This document shows, one piece after another, positions 1-5,879 of a stretch of DNA of 8,350 bases; positions within the stretch are counted from its first letter, which is position 1, and each line of letters starts with the position of its first letter. A model generated the notes under the pieces. That model did no database searches. It was given only the letters and a program-made list of their open reading frames with translations, and was not told the origin of the DNA. A program made the position numbers and the translations under genes. Source of the stretch: Planctomycetota bacterium (GTDB lineage Bacteria > Planctomycetota > Phycisphaerae > Phycisphaerales > UBA1924); contig JAEYVB010000430.1 in assembly GCA_023429345.1 (NCBI GenBank), forward strand, positions 1-8,350, written 5' to 3'.

Positions 1-1495
1 TCCAGAGGTAGACGGTGAGCGGCATGCTGGTGGTGAGGCGCATGGCGGTGAGGGCCCCGGCGACGACCATCACGAGGCAGGAGATGCTGAAGGCGGCTCG
101 CTCGTGCTGCTTGCTCATGATCTCGCGTTTGAGCTTCCGGATGCGCTTTTCGAGGTCGCGCGCGGGGCGGGCCACGAAGGTGTCTCGGGTCAGGACCGGG
201 TCGCCCTCGACCTTGGCGAGCAGCTCGCGCGAGCTGAGGTTGAGGAGCGTGTCGAGCGGGTTGTCGGCGGGGACGAGCTTGCCGAAGACCCACTCCTTGT
301 GGGCGCCGCCGCCCTCGGCCGCGGCGTAGTCCATGGTGAGGGAGATCGTGAGCGAGCGGGACCAGGCGTCGCTCGTGAGGTTGCTTCCCAGGCCGGCGCT
401 GCGTCCGGTGAACCGCTTGCTGTCGCTGGAGGCGACGCCGGTTTGCTCGACCTCGATGGGAGCGCCGGGGGCGGAGGGGAGGAGTTCCCAGCGGGTGGCG
501 GCCTCGTTCCACTCGAGGCCGCGGGCGTGGATGACGTACTTGCGGCCGGCCTCGTCCTGCATGCGCACGCTGCCGGAGGCGCGGAGGGCGGCGTCGATGG
601 TGGCGATGCATTGGCGCTCGGCGATGTGGTAGGCGAGCTGCTGGCGGCGGCTATCGATGATGTTGAGCCGGTCGGGATCGGCGGGCAGGGCCGCGAGCTC
701 GCGACTGGTGAGGAACTTGGGGTCATCGTCCATGCCCCCGGGCATGGCGATGGTGTAGGGGTCGAGGTCGCCGCTGACCTCGCCCTTGTCGGCGGACCAC
801 GCGGAGGCGTCCTTCAGCACGACGGTGACCAGCGTGCGTGCATCGCCGTCGACATCGCCGAGGCCGCGGCCGGGGGCGAAGCCGACGAGCGCCTGCTTGG
901 CGGTGACCTCGCTCTGGACGATGCCGGCCTCGGTGACCTCGATGGCGGTGACGCCGGTGAGCAGGAGCGTCTCGGTGTAGGGGGCCTTGGCGCCGAGCTC
1001 GCGGACGCTGTCGGCGTAGATCATGCGGCCGTCGAGGTCGAGCGCCTGGCCGGCGCGGATGGAGCCGACGACCATCTTGGTCATGTCCTCGGTGACCATC
1101 TTCTGCATATCCCGCAGGTAGCGGGGGATGATGTCGGCGGTGAGGAGCCCCAGGAACAGCGTCAGGAAGAGGCCGCTGCCGATGGCGGGGATAAGCAGGG
1201 ATCGGTGGCTGATGCCGCTGGCGGCCGCGGCCTTCAGCTCGTTGTCCTGGGCCATGCGGTGGTAGGCGAGTGTGGCCCCGAAGCCGGCGGCGAAGGGGAG
1301 GGCGTACTGGAGCATGGGGACCATGGCCAGGCCCATGAAGCGGAGGGTCTCGAGGGGCCCGAGCTTGCCGGCGGCGGTGTAGCGGACGGCCGCGGCGAAG
1401 ACGATCACGACCACGAGGACCGAGGCGGTGAGGAGCATGAGCCGCCACAGCTCGACCGTCGCGTAACGCCAGAGGGTGAAGGAGGGGCGCTTCAA
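1..1495 (-). CDS. LptF/LptG (YjgP/YjgQ) family lipopolysaccharide export permease, C-terminus cut by window edge
   Basis: This is an inner-membrane permease subunit of the LptBFG type, which extracts lipopolysaccharide from the inner membrane and passes it to the periplasmic bridge. 498 codons are visible before the frame leaves the window without a stop. The N-terminus reads like the family (LWRYATVELWRL), followed by membrane segments at about residues 19-38, 52-77 and 99-120. The conserved cytoplasmic stretch between segments 2 and 3 (MAQDNELKAAAASGIS, 81-96) resembles the family's D-x-E-hx-A-x-xx-G-hS pattern. A charged helix leads into segment 4 at about 467-488; segments 5 and 6 would lie beyond the edge. 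The periplasmic part, about 125-466, is roughly twice the size usual in E. coli LptF/G. No ATG or GTG exists in frame between the end of nuoB and the first helix, so TTG at 1495 is chosen; ATG at 1438 would cut into segment 1. F versus G cannot be decided here. Confidence 0.87.
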   Translation of the reverse strand, partial: MKRPSFTLWRYATVELWRLMLLTASVLVVVIVFAAAVRYTAAGKLGPLETLRFMGLAMVPMLQYALPFAAGFGATLAYHRMAQDNELKAAAASGISHRSLLIPAIGSGLFLTLFLGLLTADIIPRYLRDMQKMVTEDMTKMVVGSIRAGQALDLDGRMIYADSVRELGAKAPYTETLLLTGVTAIEVTEAGIVQSEVTAKQALVGFAPGRGLGDVDGDARTLVTVVLKDASAWSADKGEVSGDLDPYTIAMPGGMDDDPKFLTSRELAALPADPDRLNIIDSRRQQLAYHIAERQCIATIDAALRASGSVRMQDEAGRKYVIHARGLEWNEAATRWELLPSAPGAPIEVEQTGVASSDSKRFTGRSAGLGSNLTSDAWSRSLTISLTMDYAAAEGGGAHKEWVFGKLVPADNPLDTLLNLSSRELLAKVEGDPVLTRDTFVARPARDLEKRIRKLKREIMSKQHERAAFSISCLVMVVAGALTAMRLTTSMPLTVYLW

Positions 1496-1501
1496 GGGCG
1501 G

Positions 1502-1507
1502 ATGATA
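1502..1507 (-). promoter_or_regulatory. putative -10 element (TATCAT) for a leaderless LptF/LptG-type mRNA
   Basis: TATCAT lies on the minus strand exactly 6 bases (CCGCCC) before the TTG start of the permease gene. A -10 hexamer at that distance places the transcription start on the start codon. There is no Shine-Dalgarno in the preceding bases and no recognisable -35. The CCGCCC spacer is identical to that before the pseudouridine synthase gene. The promoter role is inferred from this shared geometry. Confidence 0.45.
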
Positions 1508-1582
1508 GGGGAAGGGCGGGGCGGCCTTGGTCCGCGCCCTGACGTCGTTCGGGGCCCGCTGCGGAGCCCGGGCGGGCTTCGG

Positions 1583-2149
1583 TCAGGTGCCAATGCCGAG
1601 GCCGACGGGCTGGGGGCGGGGCACGTGGGTGGGCTGGAGGGCGATCCCGAGGGGGACGCGCTTGCCATTGATCGTCGGGGGGATGCCGTCCTGGTCGATG
1701 ATGCGCTGGATGGCCATGATGCCCTCCAGGAGCATCTCCGGGCGGGGTGGGCAGCCGGGGATGTAGACATCGACCGGGATGAACTGGTCGACGCCCTGCA
1801 CGACGGCGTAGGTATCGAAGACGCCGCCGGTGGAGGCGCAGGCCCCCATGGAGATGACCCAGCGGGGCTCGGCCATCTGCTGGTAGATCCGCTGGAGGAC
1901 GGGCATCATCTTGATGCCGACGCGGCCGGCGACGATCAGGAGGTCGGCCTGGCGCGGGCTGAAGCGCATGGCCTCAGCGCCGAAGCGGGCGACGTCGTAG
2001 CGGCTGCAGGCGGTGGCCATCAGCTCGATGCCGCAACAGGCGGTGGCGAAGGGGAGCGGCCAGAGGCTGGACCGGCGGGCCCAGTTGACCACGCGGCGGA
2101 GTTGGAGGGTGAGGAACCCGTCGACGGGGATGGCGGCTTCGATGCCCAT
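1583..2149 (-). CDS. nuoB: NADH-quinone oxidoreductase subunit B (NuoB)
   Basis: NuoB is the complex I peripheral-arm subunit that holds [4Fe-4S] cluster N2, the last electron carrier before quinone. The 188-residue product has the family's full layout. The N-terminus is MGIEAAIPVDGF, then VNWARRSSLWPLPFATACC with the paired ligands Cys38 and Cys39. Cys104 lies in the SMGACASTGG motif and Cys133 in VYIPGCPPRPE. All four cluster ligands and the neighbouring quinone-site segments are intact, so it should be functional. The ATG at 2149 is chosen because the family typically begins MGIE-like; the frame stays open upstream but is low-complexity Arg/Pro there. No Shine-Dalgarno is present; eight C residues precede the ATG, and TACCAT lies before them. 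Its neighbours are not complex I genes: a lipoprotein gene ends 56 bases upstream and an LptF/LptG-type permease starts 87 bases downstream, so it is apparently separated from the usual nuoA-nuoC-nuoD context. Confidence 0.96.
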   Translation of the reverse strand: MGIEAAIPVDGFLTLQLRRVVNWARRSSLWPLPFATACCGIELMATACSRYDVARFGAEAMRFSPRQADLLIVAGRVGIKMMPVLQRIYQQMAEPRWVISMGACASTGGVFDTYAVVQGVDQFIPVDVYIPGCPPRPEMLLEGIMAIQRIIDQDGIPPTINGKRVPLGIALQPTHVPRPQPVGLGIGT

Positions 2150-2157
2150 GGGGGGGG

Positions 2158-2163
2158 ATGGTA
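2158..2163 (-). promoter_or_regulatory. putative -10 element (TACCAT) for a leaderless nuoB mRNA
   Basis: On the minus strand TACCAT sits 8 bases before the nuoB ATG, and the spacer is eight consecutive C. The distance is within the normal range between a -10 hexamer and a transcription start, so a start at or beside the ATG is possible. No -35 is evident. This is the least exact of the five such sites in the window. Confidence 0.35.
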
Positions 2164-2205
2164 TGCCGCGGCCACGGGGCGGTCGGAGGACCCGCGGGGC
2201 ACCCC

Positions 2206-2391
2206 TCAGGGGATCGGCTTGTGCTCGAACTTCTTGTAACCGCTGAGGCGCTCGCCGTCGCGCGGGAGGTTGGGCTTGGCGACGGCGGTCTTGTCGGAGC
2301 CGAAACCCTTGGCGGCGACCACGTTCTCGTAGCAGCCGGAGAGGGCGGCGAGGCACAGGACGGCCGCGGCGAATCCGAGGGCTCGGTTCAT
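2206..2391 (-). CDS. small lipoprotein of unknown function (61 aa)
   Basis: The product has a short positive start (MNR), a hydrophobic stretch (residues 4-17) and a lipobox LSGC ending at Cys20. This is a typical signal peptidase II signal, predicting a 42-residue lipid-anchored mature protein in the cell envelope. The mature part (for example FGSDKTAVAKPNLPRDGE) is polar and rich in Lys, Pro and Gly; I do not recognise it. The ATG overlaps the stop of the upstream YihY-family gene as ATGA, which supports both the start and co-expression. The TGA stop sits in the loop of a small CCCC/GGGG hairpin (2202-2212). A TAGACT hexamer lies 7 bases before the ATG, so it may also have its own start point. 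Confidence rests on the lipobox and gene packing, since there is no family match. Confidence 0.75.
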   Translation of the reverse strand: MNRALGFAAAVLCLAALSGCYENVVAAKGFGSDKTAVAKPNLPRDGERLSGYKKFEHKPIP

Positions 2392-3947
2392 TCAGGGGAG
2401 TCTACGCGGGCGGGCGCGGGGGGTTCCGGGGTGGTGACCAGGATCTCGGGCTCGTCGGCGGGCTTGGCTCGCATGCCGAGGCATTCCGCGACGCTGCGGT
2501 TGCGGACGAGGTCGAGGCGGGCCTGTCGCATGCGTTCGGCGATGGGGTCGAGGGGCCGCGCGGTGGGGTTGGCGAGGGTTTCGCCGATGCGGAGGACCTC
2601 TTCGGCGCTGATCTTGTCGGTGGGGCGGGCGAGGGTGTAGCGGTCGTCGCCGTCCTCGCCGGGGATGCGGAGGGCGACGCCGGCCTCGGCGAGGGAGGAA
2701 AGCATCTGGCGGATGATCCCGGGCTGGACGCCGACGCGGGCGGCGAGTTCCGCGGCGGGGGAGGGCTTGCCGGCCTCGAAGCTGCGGGCGAGGGCGCCCA
2801 TGAGCATGAGGGAGGCGGAGGGATCGACGATCGCGGGCTCCTGGACCTCGGCGGGCTGGGCAACGGTCTGGTGTCGGCCGTGCTGCAGGTAGTAGCTCAC
2901 CTGCAGGCCCACGAGGACGATGATCCACGTCAGGTAGACCCAGAGGAGGAAGAGGGGGATCAGCGCGATGGAGCCGTAGAGGCGCGCGTAGAACGCGGAG
3001 TAGTGCAGGTACTGGGTGAAGCCCCACTTGCCGGCCTCCCAGAGGAGCGCGGCGAGGAAGGCGCCGGCGAGCGCGTGCCAAACGCGGACCTTCGTGTTGG
3101 GCACGACCATGTACATCAACAGGAGCATCGCGGTGCTGATGGCCACGGTGGTGAAGTAGCCGAGCGCGGCGACGGCGAGGGTGCGTTCGCCGTCGGGGCC
3201 GGAGAGCTGCGCGGCGTTCGTGAGCCAGCCCATGAACTTCTGCCCGACGTAGAACGTGGCGAAGAGGCCGAGCGTGCCGAGCGTCAGCAGCGTCCAGTAC
3301 TGCATGATGCGCCGGACCCACGACCGGCCGACCGGGACGCGGTAGATCTGGTTGAAAGCCCGCTCGATCTCGACCAGCATGCCGATGGCGGCGTAGATGA
3401 CAAAGAGGATGCCGATGGCGCTCACGGCCTTGAGGTTCACGGTGCTGACGCGGTTCACGAGGTCGCCGAGCCACTCGTCGAGGCGGTCGGAGCCGGTGGT
3501 GGGCTGCGTCGGCGTGGCGCCGATGACCGGGTCCGGCCCGGGCACGGGCGGGGCCTCCATCGGCGGGGTCACCGAGCCCGGGGGGGCGCCGCCGCTGCGC
3601 GGGTCCCACGGCGGGAAGGGGCCCATCTCCTGCTGATCGACGGCGATGCTGCTGATGCCGCTGTACTCGAGGGCCTGGTTCAGGGCGCCGGCGATGTCCT
3701 TGTCGTCGTAGAAGAACCGCAGGCCGACCAGGGCGACGACCATCACGGGGATCAGGCTGAAGATGGTCCGGAAGGCCAGGGCCGCGGCCATCTGCGGGAG
3801 CTTCGAGCGCTGGGCCTCGGCGGTGGCGGTGCGGACGAGGGCGACGGTGCGTCTGGCGGCGCGGACGTGGTTGCGGTCGGTGGCGACCATGGCCCGCAGC
3901 CGCTGCGGCCCGCGCGAGGATTCGGCCCCGGGGCGGACGACGCTCAT
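2388..3947 (-). CDS. YihY/UPF0761 (BrkB-like) family inner-membrane protein with C-terminal winged-helix domain
   Basis: This 519-residue membrane protein belongs to the YihY/BrkB family. That family is often labelled 'ribonuclease BN', a name now considered mistaken; its function is unsettled. An N-terminal cytoplasmic stretch leads to membrane segment 1 at about 53-78, with the hallmark AALAFRTIFSLIPV. Further segments lie near 174-194, 214-236, 258-282, 288-308 and 324-354. The last carries the family signature LYGSIALIPLFLLWVYLTW (323-341). Between segments 1 and 2 is an insertion rich in Pro and Gly (about 107-153), probably extracytoplasmic. Residues about 376-455 look like a winged-helix domain: PSPAAELAARVGV, then PGIIRQMLSSLAEAGV and a charged wing. 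A Pro-rich tail follows. ATG at 3947 overlaps the upstream stop as ATGA, and GGAG lies 9 bases before it, supporting coupled translation; Met20 is the only nearby alternative. Confidence 0.92.
   Translation of the reverse strand: MSVVRPGAESSRGPQRLRAMVATDRNHVRAARRTVALVRTATAEAQRSKLPQMAAALAFRTIFSLIPVMVVALVGLRFFYDDKDIAGALNQALEYSGISSIAVDQQEMGPFPPWDPRSGGAPPGSVTPPMEAPPVPGPDPVIGATPTQPTTGSDRLDEWLGDLVNRVSTVNLKAVSAIGILFVIYAAIGMLVEIERAFNQIYRVPVGRSWVRRIMQYWTLLTLGTLGLFATFYVGQKFMGWLTNAAQLSGPDGERTLAVAALGYFTTVAISTAMLLLMYMVVPNTKVRVWHALAGAFLAALLWEAGKWGFTQYLHYSAFYARLYGSIALIPLFLLWVYLTWIIVLVGLQVSYYLQHGRHQTVAQPAEVQEPAIVDPSASLMLMGALARSFEAGKPSPAAELAARVGVQPGIIRQMLSSLAEAGVALRIPGEDGDDRYTLARPTDKISAEEVLRIGETLANPTARPLDPIAERMRQARLDLVRNRSVAECLGMRAKPADEPEILVTTPEPPAPARVDSPE
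2399..2404 (-). promoter_or_regulatory. putative -10 element (TAGACT) before the lipoprotein gene
   Basis: TAGACT on the minus strand lies within the last codons of the YihY-family gene and ends 7 bases before the lipoprotein ATG. The spacing fits a leaderless start, as at four other genes here. Because the hexamer also encodes Val-Asp of the upstream protein and the genes overlap as ATGA, it could be coincidence. Confidence 0.33.
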
Positions 3948-4975
3948 GCCCGCTTGCTCCGATTGCGGGGCGGGCCGTTCCGCGGCGAGGGCGCCCGCGC
4001 GGGTCGTGTCGGCTTGGTGGGGCGGCCGGATTTGACGGGGCGCGAGGGCTTCCCCGCCTGGTGGGTCGGGCGCTCGCCCTGCGCCGGGAGGCCTTGGCGG
4101 CGGCGCTGGTCGGCGCGGGTGGGGCCGCCGCGCTTGGTGCGGGGGCGGGCCGGGCGCGGCGAATCGGTGCGCTTTCCCTTGGCCGCGGCGCGGAGGGCGT
4201 GGACCTCGGATTTTTCCAGCTCGCGCCAGCGGCCGCGGGCGAGGCCCTTGAGCTCGACAGGGCCGATGGCGATGCGTTCGAGCTTGCGGACGGAGACGCC
4301 GGCGCCGGCGAGCATGCTGGCGAGGTTGCCCATCTTCCCCTCGCGGACGGTGATCAGGAGCGTGCTACGGTCGCCCTCGCGCGTCTCGACCTCGATGACG
4401 ATGCGCCCGCTGGCCCCCGGGCGGACGCGGCCGGCGAGGCGGTCATCCTTCCGGACGAGCTTGGCGATGCGGTCCTCGAGTTCGCGGGCCGCGGGCGCGT
4501 CGAGGTCGCCCTTGATCACGGCGCGGTAGAGCTTGGAGACGCCGTAGCGCGGGTGGGTGAGGCGGTTGGCGGCGTTGCCGTCGTTGGTGAGGAGGACGAG
4601 GCCCGGCGTGTTCCAGTCGAGCCGTCCGACGGCGAAGAGGCGGGGCTTGGAGGGGTGGTCGATGAGGTCGAGCACGGTGGCGCGGTCCATGCCGGGCTCA
4701 TCGGCGGAGGTGGTGAGCATGCGCTCGGGCTTGTTCACCATGATGTAGATGGGCCGCTGCGCCCTGGGCAGGGGGCGGCCGTCGACGGAGATGCGGTCCT
4801 CTTCGGGATCGACGAAGATCGGGAGCTTCGTGACGATGCGGCCGTTGACCTCGACGCGGCCCTCCTCGATCATCTGCTCGGCGGCGCGGCGGGCGGCGAT
4901 GCCCGCGGCCGCGAGGACCCGCTGGAGGCGGACTTTGCCGGCGGGGTCCTGGTCCTTGTGTTCGGGCGATCGCAT
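3944..4975 (-). CDS. RsuA/RluB-family pseudouridine synthase with long basic tail (RluB-like)
   Basis: The enzyme converts uridine to pseudouridine in rRNA; RluB-type members act on 23S and RsuA on 16S rRNA. An S4 RNA-binding domain spans about residues 15-62 (VRLQRVLAAAGIAARRAAEQ). The catalytic domain starts at YIMVNKPERMLTT. It carries the active-site motif GRLDWNTPGLVLLTNDG (117-133) with catalytic Asp120, then LTHPRYGVSKLYRAVIKGD. The fold continues to VRKLERIAIGPVELKGLARG. Near residues 211-221, where the family has a GRNREVRRL-like segment (E. coli RluB), this protein reads REGKMGNLASM, an unusual replacement. Residues from about 264 to 343 form a disordered tail dominated by Arg, Lys and Pro, a feature also seen in other RluB proteins. 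It is the first gene of the minus-strand run and overlaps the next by 4 bases. The ATG at 4975 has no Shine-Dalgarno, but TACACT lies 6 bases upstream. The exact target rRNA position cannot be read from the sequence. Confidence 0.92.
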   Translation of the reverse strand: MRSPEHKDQDPAGKVRLQRVLAAAGIAARRAAEQMIEEGRVEVNGRIVTKLPIFVDPEEDRISVDGRPLPRAQRPIYIMVNKPERMLTTSADEPGMDRATVLDLIDHPSKPRLFAVGRLDWNTPGLVLLTNDGNAANRLTHPRYGVSKLYRAVIKGDLDAPAARELEDRIAKLVRKDDRLAGRVRPGASGRIVIEVETREGDRSTLLITVREGKMGNLASMLAGAGVSVRKLERIAIGPVELKGLARGRWRELEKSEVHALRAAAKGKRTDSPRPARPRTKRGGPTRADQRRRQGLPAQGERPTHQAGKPSRPVKSGRPTKPTRPARAPSPRNGPPRNRSKRA

Positions 4976-4981
4976 GGGCGG

Positions 4982-4987
4982 AGTGTA
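4982..4987 (-). promoter_or_regulatory. putative -10 element (TACACT) for a leaderless pseudouridine synthase mRNA
   Basis: On the minus strand TACACT is followed by CCGCCC and then the ATG at 4975. The 6-base spacing would put the first transcribed base on the A of the ATG. It lies in the 124-base region between the two divergent gene runs, where a promoter is required on each strand. No convincing -35 is seen. Confidence 0.55.
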
Positions 4988-5087
4988 TGACGGCCGCTGC
5001 TGACACTTGAGGATTGGAGGCGCCGAGAAGGCCTTGGATGTTTCCGGTCCGGCGGTACACGCCCGGCTGAACGCCCCCCGGCCGTTC

Positions 5088-5093
5088 TACGCT
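5088..5093 (+). promoter_or_regulatory. putative -10 element (TACGCT) for a leaderless pdxJ mRNA
   Basis: TACGCT is followed by TCCGCC and the pdxJ ATG, again exactly 6 bases. It mirrors the divergent site on the other strand. CTGAAC at 5067-5072 is a weak -35 candidate with a short 15-base spacer. The sequence CTACGCTT recurs upstream of plsY. Confidence 0.55.
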
Positions 5094-5099
5094 TCCGCC

Positions 5100-5876
5100 A
5101 TGATCCAGCTCGGCGTCAACATCGACCACATCGCCACCCTGCGCCAGGCGCGCTACCGCGGCGATGGCACCGACCAGACGGCGGGGCCCGATCCGGTGCT
5201 GGCGGCCCACGAGGCCGAACTCGGCGGGGCGGACATCCTCACCATCCACCTGCGCGAGGACCGCCGCCACATCCAGGACCGCGACCTCGAGCTGCTGGGT
5301 CGCACCGCCCGCGCCCGCATCAACCTCGAGATGGCCGCGACCGACGCGATGGTCAAGATCGCCCTGGAGCAGAAGGTCCACATGGTCACGCTGGTGCCGG
5401 AGGGGCGGCAGGAGGTCACCACCGAGGGCGGTCTGGATGTCGCCGCGAAGCGGGAGCGGCTCGCCGAGATCGTCCGAAGACTCCGGGGCGCCGGGATCAC
5501 CGTCTCGGCGTTCGTCGACGCCCTGCTGCCGCAGATCGAGGCGGCCGCGGCCGCGGGGTTCCAGGTCTGCGAGGTCCACACCGGCCCCTACGCGGCGGCG
5601 TTCGCGAAGGGGGGCGGCGATGTGCTGGACCCGGCGCTGGCGGTGGAGCTGGGGCGTGTGGCGGTGGCGGGCGGGGCGATCCGCGGGGCGGGGATGCGGT
5701 TCAACGCGGGGCACGCGCTCAACTACCTGAACGTCTCTCGGATCGCGGCGCTCCCGGGGATCGCCGAACTGCACATCGGGCACGCGCTCGTCTCGCGCGC
5801 GGTCTTCACCGGCTTCCGCGGGGCCGTGCGCGAGATGAAGGACCTCATGGTCCGCGCCCATCGCGGCTCGGAATGA
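5100..5876 (+). CDS. pdxJ: pyridoxine 5'-phosphate synthase (PdxJ)
   Basis: PdxJ closes the pyridine ring in the DXP-dependent vitamin B6 pathway, joining 3-amino-2-oxopropyl phosphate with 1-deoxyxylulose 5-phosphate in the cytoplasm. The 258-residue TIM-barrel protein is slightly longer than E. coli PdxJ. Family motifs run in order: LGVNIDHIATLRQAR (4-18), PDPVLAAHEAEL, ADILTIHLREDRRHI (44-58), INLEMA (74-79), LVPEGRQEVTTEGGLDV (98-114), EVHTGPYA and FNAGHALNY (201-209). The catalytic residues are present: His50 and Glu77, and the His205 equivalent of the E. coli proton donor. The loop between Arg18 and PDP is 7 residues longer than in E. coli. ATG at 5100 gives the family N-terminus; an in-frame TTG at 5007 would add 31 unrelated residues and run through the -10 candidate. 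The stop is 3 bases before the next gene, indicating an operon with the GNAT pair. Confidence 0.97.
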   Translation: MIQLGVNIDHIATLRQARYRGDGTDQTAGPDPVLAAHEAELGGADILTIHLREDRRHIQDRDLELLGRTARARINLEMAATDAMVKIALEQKVHMVTLVPEGRQEVTTEGGLDVAAKRERLAEIVRRLRGAGITVSAFVDALLPQIEAAAAAGFQVCEVHTGPYAAAFAKGGGDVLDPALAVELGRVAVAGGAIRGAGMRFNAGHALNYLNVSRIAALPGIAELHIGHALVSRAVFTGFRGAVREMKDLMVRAHRGSE

Positions 5877-5879
5877 CGC

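Noticed and set aside
1558..1583. GC-rich inverted repeat just after nuoB, considered as a terminator.
   Set aside because: The stem is only 5-6 bp with no T run; such repeats are expected by chance at this GC content.
104..2239. A 711-codon open frame on the plus strand opposite nuoB, the lipoprotein and the permease.
   Set aside because: It is a shadow of GC-rich minus-strand genes: composition is dominated by Gly, Ala, Asp, Glu and Val with no motif, while the minus strand encodes recognised families.
2871..4529. A 552-codon plus-strand frame opposite the YihY-family and pseudouridine synthase genes.
   Set aside because: Same reason: low-complexity acidic translation, antisense to two well-supported genes.
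5007..5099. TTG start adding 31 residues to PdxJ.
   Set aside because: The added residues match nothing in the family, and the frame would cross the TACGCT -10 candidate; the ATG at 5100 gives the normal N-terminus.
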